From Symsagittifera roscoffensis (Eukaryota; Xenacoelomorpha; Acoela; Convolutidae), in assembly GCF_963678635.1 (NCBI RefSeq), contig NC_087066.1:41005223-41069222 (forward strand): 64,000 nucleotides of DNA. Direction: 5' to 3'. This document shows, one piece after another, positions 36,237 to 45,074 of this stretch. A program made the translations under genes and the position numbers. The stretch's first letter is position 1; the number at the start of each line of letters is the position of its first letter. Below the pieces are notes generated by a model. The model made no database searches, was not told the origin of the DNA, and saw only the letters and a list, made by a program, of their open reading frames with translations.

Positions 36237-37079
36237 TCAATTCTGACTAATCACGTCGCTTGAATTTTCGTTTCCCGACGGGATTGTAAAAACTCGAGAA
36301 TTAGTATCTACAGCGACCGCTGGTCTATCTACAGTATTTACAGTAACAATTTTAGACTGTTGTTTATTCAATAAAATGTTCTGAGTTTTGTTGATTGAAG
36401 CGACTACAAATTCGTCGTCATAATGAGAAATTGGGAGGGTTTTGCCCGAAGGGAGTCTATATAAAAGGTCTGTAAAACCCATGTCCTTTCCTGGTAAATG
36501 CGAAATTTTAAAATTGAATGGTAACAGTCTGTTCACCCAACGGGTCAATCGACTATGCATCGTTTTATTCCCATGGTTTGCTGAAAGTGCTGATAGTAAT
36601 GCTTTATTGTCTGTTACTATTTGAAATTCAGTTCCGTACAGGTAGTTTCTAAAGTGTTCAGTTGCACATACGACTCCCAGCAACTCCAATTTGTTGGTAG
36701 AATACTTCATTTTATGGTTATTCAAAAATCTGGATGCAAACGCGATTGTTTTCCACTGGTCGCCCTGTAATTGTTCGAGGGTTGCCCCTAGTCCGTTGTG
36801 TGAAACATCAGTTTTCAGTCTTGTCTTCTCTTTTATATCAAAGTGGCTGTTTTCTGTGATATTTACGATTTCCGCTTTTAACTTCTCAAACGCTATGGAA
36901 TGGTTATTGTCCCATTTGTAGACCAATTTTTTGTTTAGTAGTCGGTGAAGGGGAGAACTTAATGTCGATAAGTTAGGAACGAATTTTACGTATTGGTTTA
37001 TCGAGCCGAAAAATGAACGTAATTCGGAAATATTCTTGGGGGTTGGCAAGTTTTTTATTGCGTCTGCTTTACCGACCAA
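36237..37079 (-). pseudogene. RT thumb and RNase H of the 6.5-kb Ty3 element
   Basis: A 280-residue frame covers the end of RT (LPTPKNISELRSFFGSINQY) and RNase H, with first acidic residue in KTDVSHNGLGATLEQ, a KLELLGVV segment and DNKALLSAL. It ends at a stop directly before the integrase frame. It lacks its own upstream RT in the same frame. Confidence 0.8.
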
Positions 37080-37193
37080 AGGTCGTACTCTATCGCCAAA
37101 AATTTTGAAGCCAAGCCATTCGATATCTGATTGCGCATTTCCCCCATTTAACTGCCATGTTGTTCTTATCTAATATTGATAAGATTTTTTACA

Positions 37194-37643
37194 CTATTGA
37201 TTTTGTTCTTCCAAGGATCCACGCGAGGCTACCAAGATGTCGTCTATGTAACAATTTGTGAAAGGTATATTTTTCAACAGTGAGTCCATGACCCGTTGGA
37301 ATTCGTTTGGCATGTCCCTCAGTCCGTAAAATCCCGTTAAAAATCGATACGTTCCGGTAGTTTCACTGCCTACTATGCTAAAGTTGCACTGTTTACTTGT
37401 TTGTTCGCATAATTTGAGTTGGCTATACGCATTTTTCAGGTCTAGACTACTAAACCAAACTCGCCCGTTGGATTTCTCTGAGATTTGAAGAGCCACGTTA
37501 TCTATAAATTCATGGATGTTCGGCATTTGATATTTATTTTTGAAAATTTGATCGTTTAATAACTTGGAGTCTAATGCCAGTTTGATCGAAGTATCCTTTT
37601 CCGAGTAATTACAATTGGGCTGATAAAACAATCTTCGTCGCAT
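37194..37643 (-). pseudogene. Reverse transcriptase palm of the 6.5-kb Ty3 element
   Basis: Contains SSLDLKNAYSQLKL (first catalytic Asp), GFYGLRDMPNEFQRVMD and the active-site box CYIDDILVAS (Y-I-D-D). It is an RT of Ty3/gypsy type. It is separated by frame changes from the protease-side frame (37778-38053) and from the thumb/RNase H frame. Confidence 0.85.
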
Positions 37644-37777
37644 TTCTCTAATTTTATTATGTGACCCTCTGTTTCCATTCTTTTTAATTCTTCGTTCACT
37701 CCGGCGAGTAAGTGGAGTGGGACTCTTCTCCCTTTGGATTGTATTGGTTTAAAAGGTGAGTGAAAATGTGTTACTTT

Positions 37778-38397
37778 TCAGTCGTTAGGTATTTTCCTCA
37801 CTCTAGTGAATAGTTCTTTGAACTCGTTAAAAATCTTGGCAGATAAAGAAGGTAAGTTTTTGTACTCACTCTCGAGTGTGGGTTGGTTGACCATGGAGAT
37901 TCCTTGGGGGCATTTCCTCTGTACCACTTCTATGCCCAGCTTGGGTAAATTGTCGTTCCCCAGGATGTTTCGTTCATGTCCGCCAGTTATGAAGAACGGG
38001 GTTTCTTCGCTCATCCACCCATTGGACTGTGTTTTGACAATTATTGTTCCCAAGATATTTACGTGTCGTTGGTGAAACTGCAGTATAAGTCTTTTATCCT
38101 TTTCTCCACTAGGTGTTTTTTGAGGTTCGGATATCTCAATTTAATCTCGTGTAATACATTCTGTTTTAAAAAACTTACGGAGCTGGCTGAATCTACAGTT
38201 ATGTTCATATTTACAATCATATCCCAGCCGATGCCTAAGTTCAGGAGTTTCTTTGTTTCGAGACCGTTTTTGTCGTAAATAGTTCTAACGCTCAACACCG
38301 AAAAATCGTCATCGCCACTCTGTCCGTACACGTTCCACGCATTTACAACGATTCTTGGTCTTCCGCCCACGAGTTTTCCGGAGGTGCGTATGAACAA
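37778..38397 (-). pseudogene. Protease region of the 6.5-kb Ty3 element
   Basis: Frame 38059-38397 holds VDSASSVSFL, where a retroviral-type protease would have D-T/S-G; here the third position is Ala, an unusual or inactivating form. Frame 37778-38053 continues towards RT with a TPFFITGGHERNILG segment. The two frames are shifted relative to each other. Confidence 0.65.
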
Positions 38398-39332
38398 TTC
38401 TCGGTATTTACATAATTATCTGATACAGTATTTACAGTTGGTCTCTTATTGCGTGATTTACATATTTTGGCGAAGTGTCCTTTATAATTACAATTTTTAC
38501 AGGTTATGTCCTTCGCTGGGCAGACGTTTAAGTGCCCTTTCGTAAATGCATGCCCATATTTCATGCACGAGTTACTCCGTTCAATGTTTAGGCTCGGTTC
38601 CTTTTTGATCTGATTGTGATTTTTAAAAGATTTAAAAGTTTTCCCGTTGGTCGACGACCGTGACATATTTGTCAAATTCTGGTGATTAAAATATCCCTCT
38701 CGTCGATTAAAGCTTGGTTAAGTGCTTCCGACGGGCTTTTGGTTGCTGACAGTAGTTTCCTCTGGGTATCTGTGTTCTTCATATTGCAGATGAAAATGTC
38801 CCTTATCCACTCTGCCTCGTCAGATTCCTTGATGTTGCACGTGCTGGCTAAATCCGTCAGGGCTCCCCAGAATTGTTCGTACGACTCGCGGTCCTTTCTG
38901 CTTTCGATTTACTAACTTATATCTTTCGAATGTAGTGTTCGGCGGTTTGTTAAATGCTGCGTCAAGCAAAGTCCAGAACTCGGAGAAAGTTATTGCTAAA
39001 ATTTTGACTCTCGGGTTCTTCTGTGTAAAAACTCTTTTTCCTTCGCTCCCTAAGGCTAGAAATAAAATTGATCGCAGTTTTTTGTCCGGCTCCGTTCGTT
39101 TCATTCAATTAAATTTCCTCTTTTCTTCGTTGATCCGCTTTTCTTCGGCGGATTCGTACTGTTTCATCGCGTTTTTGTTCCTATTCTCTCTGTTGGCTCT
39201 TTCCGTGTCCGACTTGCTGCCTGTTGCTTGTTCCAAAATTGGTATTTGCGTCTCTGGTATCTCTGGTCCGTGCAGAATCTTTAAATCCAGATTTTCTTTG
39301 GTAATGATCGCCAATTGAAATGGTCGCTCCAT
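38343..39332 (-). pseudogene. Gag of the 6.5-kb Ty3 element
   Basis: ATG at 39332 starts 76 bases after the primer site. The frame 39105-39332 ends in TGA and continues after it in the same frame (38820-39104). It then shifts, and resumes at 38343-38675, which contains a CCHC zinc knuckle (CKNCNYKGHFAKIC, C-x2-C-x4-H-x4-C). The capsid-like region includes ITFSEFWTLLDAAF. Confidence 0.75.
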
Positions 39333-39407
39333 TGGGTCCAGGCATGCGGTGGCTCTAGGGTATGGTTAGGTCAAAAGGGGGGAATTCCACGCACGTTCGA
39401 ATCATTA

Positions 39408-39417
39408 GACTGCGCCA
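39408..39417 (-). promoter_or_regulatory. Primer binding site, tRNA-Ser type
   Basis: Directly next to the 5' LTR the element's strand reads TGGCGCAGTC, complementary to a tRNA 3' end GACTGCGCCA. From known elements this is the tRNA-Ser 3' terminus used by several insect gypsy-like elements. Confidence 0.75.
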
Positions 39418-39628
39418 TAATAAACTATTCTAATTCTGTATACCTATGTACAATTGTTGTACATAAAGTTAAAAGAATAAAACTATTAAAAGGAAGTATG
39501 TGAATTAAGAATGTTAAAAAGGACAACTGAGATTTATCTCATATCGACCAATGGTCGTAACTAAATTGGTTAACAGGTATTAATTAAATACCGAAGGTCA
39601 TTTCAGACACTAAAAACAAATCACAACA
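39418..39628 (-). repeat. 5' LTR of the 6.5-kb Ty3 element
   Basis: Same length as the other LTR (211 bp) with the same TGTTG...TTATTA ends on the element's strand. Followed by the target duplication AACCA. Confidence 0.95.
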
Positions 39629-39633
39629 AACCA

Positions 39634-41245
39634 CCCGACAAATTTTAGATTGCACCAGCTTGAGGCGATTCAGGGGACCAAAGCGACTAGCAACTCTAGT
39701 GTAGCTATTGCCCGCCAAACCACACGGCCCAACCTTAAAAAAGTTTAGGTTTTTTTTGCAATTTTTTGCCTAATTTTAAGTATTCAAATGTTTCGAAGTG
39801 GAGAAAAAAGGTAATATTTTAACAAAAGAACTAAGATAACCAAATACTTTTTTTTAAATGATGTGCCGATTTAGTAATTGAACAAAGCGTGGCTAAGAGT
39901 AGCAAGTATAGAATAAGCGAAGTGAAGATTTGTCAAAAAAATTTTCAATTTCAATTGGTTCGAAAAGCATTTAGAAAAAAATAAGAAGAATGATGTGTTG
40001 AGGTTTTGTTGATAAAAGCTTATAGAAAAAATAGAATTTTGAGAAAAAACTGGAAGAAAAATTTCATCGAAAAAAACGATTATAAGTAACTTAAAATTCT
40101 TATAAATTTGCGTACTTTTTGTTTGAAATCGGTTAAATTATTTTAAATTCTGTGGGCCTGAAAAAATTAGTGTATGCAAAGTTATAAGAAATTAGTGCGT
40201 AAAACAGTAGTGTAGTTGGAGAGCAGTAACAGTAGTGGGGAAAGAACATGTGCACTGGAGTTTGATTTAAGAAATTAGGCAGATTAGTGCTGTGGGTTGT
40301 TCGCCCGAAATTTAGTAATTGGTTAACAGTTAGTGTCAATTTACATATCTAGAAGTTCGTGAGTAAGAGTAGCCTGTCCAAAATAAACGGAGGTACAAAT
40401 TTATGGAAAAAATCGTATGGTAAAAATTTTGTCGGTAGAATAGTAGAATATTTAGTAAAAATTATATAATCCACAAGGATATTTGTCTAAAAATTAATGC
40501 GTCGATCAAGTTTTTTTGTGAGAAGGAAAATAGAGCGTAGAAAGATTGTGAAGAACCTTGGGTCTTAAGAGTAAAAGTTATAAAAAATAGTGCCTTGAAA
40601 AATTAGAAATTTAACTCAGAATTAGAAAAGTTCAAATAGTTAGATTTATCGAGTTGATGTTCTTGTTTAAATATAAAATAGTAGGATGTCGAAATAACTG
40701 TGACGTTTAATTTTATCGAGATTTAAACAAAAAATGTCGAAATAACGTTGATGTAAAGAGGATTTTAAATTAAGCAGAGTCGTGATTTTACGTTGCATGC
40801 TTCTGACATATTTTTTTTGAAAGTTTTGAATATGCACAGAAAAGTAATTGCTTTCATGAATCAAGTTAGTTTTGCTTTGATTTTTTAAAACTTGTTTTGA
40901 CTAAATTGTATAGCATGAATGTAAACTTTACTTCAAATTTTTTATTGAACTATTTTGATTGCACTGCAGATCTCAGGTTGATATTAGTTCGCTAGATTTA
41001 TGCTTGAGATATTGATGGCTATAACACACAACTTTGCCTTTGATAAGGCTTTTGAAAGATTTTATCATAAACTTTTTTCAGTTATTAAACAAATATGTGA
41101 GTATAACTGATTAAATGGGTGATGGAGCTGTTAGTGGTGGTAAACATTACTTGATTTATTTTGTAACTTTGATTAGTGATGATTTGTTGGATTGGTGATT
41201 ATTTGGTGCTTAGGTTGTTTAGGTGTAGATGAGGGTAGATAGTAG
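39634..41245 (+). other. FMO intron 2 between the two LTR elements
   Basis: AT-rich host intron sequence. The first ~70 bases seem to carry an inverted scrap of the 28680/32200 repeat. No other repeat, exon or gene was recognised. The last four bases, GTAG, are the left target duplication of the giant element. Confidence 0.6.
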
Positions 41246-41655
41246 TGAGTTAGGACCGATGTGGTTAACTCATAGAGTAATTTCGGATAGGGTACACCGT
41301 CTGCTCGTCACGCTATCTTATTTTCGGCCGGATAGATTCGTGCAACTTCTTAGTCTAATACCGATCCTAATCTTACTCTTATACTATCTAGTCTCAGGTT
41401 GTTTAACTAGTCTCTGCTAGGCTCAATAGATCTAGGGTATACTGGTTTATTGCGGCTGCTGAAGTGCTCGGGAGAGTCCAACTAATTTCTAAGTTAAATT
41501 CAAATCGCTCTGGTGCTGAAATTACAAGTAACTTCAGCACTTACAAATAAGTGGGTTGTTAGTTTGATGGATCATGATTGGTTAATATAAAATACTTTAC
41601 ATTGGTAAAATATCTAAATTATCCAATCATAAAATGTAGTTTAGATCAGGTTCCA
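41246..41655 (-). repeat. 3' LTR of the giant element
   Basis: TGAGTTAGGACC...GGTTCCA on the plus strand; on the element's strand TGGAACC...AACTCA. A canonical AATAAA lies on the element's strand at 41446-41451 and could be the poly(A) signal. It appears identical over 410 bp to the copy at 59686-60095. Confidence 0.97.
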
Positions 41656-43268
41656 CCCATCCGGGTTTTACAGAATTTTTAGAATGGTTCTTCTGCAATT
41701 CGAAGGATGGATGATGGACGTTGGTGTTTGGCGAACATCATATTTCTTTTATTTCCTTTTTGTTAAAGAAGTTCCAGGAAGCTGGAGTTAGATGACATAA
41801 GACGTTGTGTCTTCTAGTGACAACGACTAAGTCTTTGCAACAAATTCAAATCTGATTTCAGAATGGTTTGCTATGTCAGGTTTTTCTGTTCTGCGTGGAG
41901 AACTTCTTTTGTGTCTGATCTAGTTTGGGAATGGCGTGGAGATTGTGCGTGGAGGGGATGCCTGGTTACTCGGATCTGTACGTATACTTGAACATCGAGG
42001 TGGTCATTGGTCTAGTTCAATGAAGTCCTTTTCTGCGAAGTCAAGTCGTACTCTAAATCCTTTGAGTTGTGATTGTGAGTGGCATATCGATTGTGGTTGG
42101 TCATTCTCTCTCGAGTGTAGTGTGGTCGTTCTGTCTTTAGATGTTCGTCCTTGGTGTTGTATTCTGATCTATGTATTGCATAATGTAATTTACATTTTAT
42201 AAAACATTTATTAGTTTAATATTTTTTAATTATGATTTTAGTTAGTTGTTTTCACAAAAGCTTTTTGTTTTAGTTCGGTTATTTTGAAGAGTTACTCACA
42301 CTTGAGTAGCTCTTATTAAAAATAGAGGTGTGGTCACAAAGCGTGGATGTAGCACGGTGGGTTAGGCCGGCTATAGAGCATGCTCAGGACGTCCTTCCTG
42401 GTGGGTTAGGCCAGGAGTGGGAGTATGATTTCATGCGGTTTTTGTGAGGGGTCCTGTTATGTGACAACGTTTTATGTTGGGTTTGTTGTGGTTTTTCTTA
42501 TGTCTTGTTGGTTATGTCCTTTTTCCAAAAATCAAATTGTTTGTGGTATGGGTTTGTCTTTCGACTTTTTTGTGTTTTATTATTTCTTTCTTAGACTTTA
42601 TAATAGTCTTCAAAAGAATAAATTATCCAGTTTTAAACTGGTTTAATCCGGTTTGGGTACCGTTGGTTTCCTTTTCTTAGTCATGCTGTTATTTTATGAT
42701 TTGTGGTATTTAGTAAGCTGCGTTGGTTAGTTTTGTTTAGTATATGATTCCTTTCCAACCGGGTTAAAGGAAAGTTTGAAACATGTTATTATATGTTAGA
42801 GTTGTTGAGTGTGAAAACTTGAAATTGAAATTCATTATTTTAAACAATTCTTCGTGGGCGAGCTGTGCGAGTGTGGATAGAATTTCTGTGCGAATGAATG
42901 AAAATATCAAAAGGTTAGTACTGCATTTGCATTTTATTAATTTACTGCATAGAATTTGGAAATTTACTGCTAGTTATGGGGGAATTTTAAGTTACAAATT
43001 TTCATCATAATTAGATTTACTGCTTGTGGGAAAAATTTTAGAAATGAATTTACTGCATTGGTATTAAATTTATAAATTTATAAGTGTAAGAGATTAATAG
43101 AATTTTTGAAATCTGTTTGATGAAATTTGCGATTTTTATTTGTCTTTTGTGGTTTTTGTAGGTGATCGTCGGATGAAGGCTAAAAATCTAAAGAAAACAT
43201 GAACAAAGTATGGTGAGTTTTTAATATTTTAATTAGTTAGTAATATTCATTTAATTCATACTTACCTG
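41656..43268 (-). other. 3' untranslated region of the giant element
   Basis: About 1.6 kb between the 601-residue ORF and the 3' LTR without a minus-strand gene. The bases next to the LTR read, on the element's strand, AACCCGGATGGG, a short purine-rich tract that could prime plus-strand synthesis. Around 42356-42415 a cluster of short palindromes stands out and is listed separately. Plus-strand frames here (41936-42202, 42425-42680) show no family motif. Confidence 0.6.
42356..42415 (-). promoter_or_regulatory. Palindrome cluster, candidate structured RNA element
   Basis: Within 60 bp are two direct copies of GGTGGGTTAGGCC (42356-42368 and 42400-42412), the perfect palindromes GAGCATGCTC (42376-42385) and GGACGTCC (42387-42394), and a hairpin with stem CCTGG/CCAGG (42397-42415). 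Its position in the 3' untranslated region of a retroelement with unspliced and probably spliced RNAs would suit an RNA export or packaging signal. That role is inference. Confidence 0.4.
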
Positions 43269-45074
43269 TTAGTCGTCGGGGAAAAAACCGTGGGGGAAGA
43301 TGTCGTGAATTAGTTCTGAAGTTGTTAGTAGTTTAGCTAAGATGCGGATGATATTTTTAGTCTGAAGCAGTGGCCAAAGCAATTGAAGTGCCTTAATAGT
43401 GGTTAGTTCTTCAGTGCCAACTGCAAACTCATAAGGTGTGTTTTGGATTAGATTATATAATTTGTGATTGAATTTAGTGTTGTGGATGAATTCTAAAATT
43501 GGGATTTCTATAGGTTGTACAAACTCGTGCGGGATAAGGAAGGGTCGGGATTCTTCGGCGTTGAAGGTCTTGGTGATGGGACAGAAGATGTACATTTGGG
43601 TTATGGGGTCATAATTACGAAGAATACCATGAAGGTTAGTATCTTTAATGCAATATGTGAAATTTAGGAAAAATGGTGAAGTGTATTTGGAATTAATGAA
43701 TTGAAAACGATGGTGTGGTTGTCTAGAGGGTGTGTGTAGGTCAAAGTGATTTTGGATGAAGCGATAATAACTATATGTGTGGGTTTGTTTAGTGCGCAAC
43801 ATAATATCGTGTGAGCAGTGTAAATCTCTTTCGTGTGGTGCAAGGAAATGAAAGGTTAGTGAAAATATTTGGAAGCGTTCTTTGAAACTTTCGTATGCTT
43901 GTGTGTCTATTAGTGCTTCTGAAATAATGTGATCAAACTTTCGGTCGAAGATGTTTAGTGTAAATATATATGGTGTCTTGATGAAAAATTTCTCAGTAAT
44001 TTGTGGATTAGCGAAGCGATCGTCGTCTAAGAATTGGTCTTGGTTAGCTCTGATGATGTTGTGATCATAGTATTCGAGTGTATATTCGTTAGCTCTAGGT
44101 GCAGTGTGTGTTTTTAGTGATTTTTTATATCCAACGTAAGTAAATTGTCTAGCGGTTAGTGGTGTAGTGAGTCGATATAGCATGTCCGTATTTCGCTCTA
44201 TATCGATGTGAGTGTTAGATAAAGGTAAGCAAAGAGGATTAGTAAAATGATAATATGAGGTCCAAGAGAGAGTGGGCATTAAAACGTATTCATCTACAAA
44301 GTTGCGTGTTTCGTTAGTGTCGTGGGGGGTGTTTAAGGTGTATTGTGGGAATGAGGGTAAGGTGATGGCTAAAAATTCTTTTGTGTTAGTATGCTTGGGG
44401 TGGTTGATGTATTCACGGGCTGTTCCTGGTTTTGCTGGGAAAGGATGGTTGGGGAACTTTCTTTTAAAAGTGCGGTAAGCTCTATTAGTGTTGAGTGAAG
44501 ATTCAGTTGATGTGGATGATGGTGCTAATGATTCAGTATAATTTGAAGAGGGTGTAGGGGTAGGGGGGTTGGATGAATTTATTGTGGAGGAGATTTGGTT
44601 TATGGTTGGGGTATTAAGGTGGTAGGGTTGTTGTTGAAGGGTAATAAAATTATCTAGCTCTGGGGAGATTCGGGGGGTGTCTGGGGAATGAGATGATTGG
44701 TCAGAATGGTATGAGGAGTAGGTTGGGGTAACTTGGGAAGCATAAGAGGGTGTGGGAGTGATTGGGTCAGGGTTATTGGATAATATGGGTTGAAAAGGGG
44801 GTTGAGAAAAATTAGAAGAGTTATTAAAATTATTGGATGGGGATGGTTCTGAGTCGGCAAATTCATCGGGGGTTTCAATATTTGGGTTATTGAGTTGTGA
44901 GATGGAATATAAAACTGAGATGTGTGAATTAGTGTCGGAATTCATGCCTGATGTTACATTACTAGATGAAAAATCGGGTGGCGGAAAAGCAAAAAGTGGT
45001 ATTATTGGGATTGGAGAGGTAAGATTGGTTGGGTGGGAATTTGATCGGTGTAGTGATCCAAGTTGGCGGCTCAT
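43269..45074 (-). CDS. 601-residue protein of unknown function downstream of the envelope-like gene
   Basis: Intact ORF whose ATG overlaps the stop of the upstream gene as ATGA (45071-45074), which suggests translation by termination-reinitiation. Residues 1-210 are rich in Ser, Pro, Asn and Thr and probably disordered. Residues ~215-601 look folded, with many aromatic residues and His. Examples are TLSWTSYYHFTNPLCLPL and LTFHFLAPHERDLHCSHDI. No signal peptide, membrane span, zinc knuckle or known retroviral domain is seen. Position 3' of env is where complex retroviruses keep accessory genes. I do not recognise the family. The homologous part of the old copy is outside the window, so conservation cannot be tested here. 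Confidence 0.75.
   Translation of the reverse strand: MSRQLGSLHRSNSHPTNLTSPIPIIPLFAFPPPDFSSSNVTSGMNSDTNSHISVLYSISQLNNPNIETPDEFADSEPSPSNNFNNSSNFSQPPFQPILSNNPDPITPTPSYASQVTPTYSSYHSDQSSHSPDTPRISPELDNFITLQQQPYHLNTPTINQISSTINSSNPPTPTPSSNYTESLAPSSTSTESSLNTNRAYRTFKRKFPNHPFPAKPGTAREYINHPKHTNTKEFLAITLPSFPQYTLNTPHDTNETRNFVDEYVLMPTLSWTSYYHFTNPLCLPLSNTHIDIERNTDMLYRLTTPLTARQFTYVGYKKSLKTHTAPRANEYTLEYYDHNIIRANQDQFLDDDRFANPQITEKFFIKTPYIFTLNIFDRKFDHIISEALIDTQAYESFKERFQIFSLTFHFLAPHERDLHCSHDIMLRTKQTHTYSYYRFIQNHFDLHTPSRQPHHRFQFINSKYTSPFFLNFTYCIKDTNLHGILRNYDPITQMYIFCPITKTFNAEESRPFLIPHEFVQPIEIPILEFIHNTKFNHKLYNLIQNTPYEFAVGTEELTTIKALQLLWPLLQTKNIIRILAKLLTTSELIHDIFPHGFFPDD

Larger units (their letters stand above)
33097..39628 (-). 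mobile_element. Ty3/gypsy LTR retrotransposon, 6,532 bp, inactive
   Basis: Two 211-bp LTRs enclose a minus-strand gag-pol in the order Gag, protease, RT, RNase H, integrase, which defines Ty3/gypsy. The element is flanked by the 5-bp target duplication AACCA (33092-33096 and 39629-39633). By eye the LTRs differ at about 13 of 211 positions, so the insertion is not recent. Every ORF carries stops or frameshifts, and one integrase catalytic residue is changed. It sits antisense inside FMO intron 2. Confidence 0.95.

Noticed and set aside
44272-44478. Plus-strand ORFs across 43-58 kb (for example 44272, 45186, 50631, 52951, 54107, 55133)
   Set aside because: They lie opposite the long minus-strand retroelement ORFs and have the skewed Val/Phe/Cys/Leu-rich composition expected of antisense reading. 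None carries a family motif.
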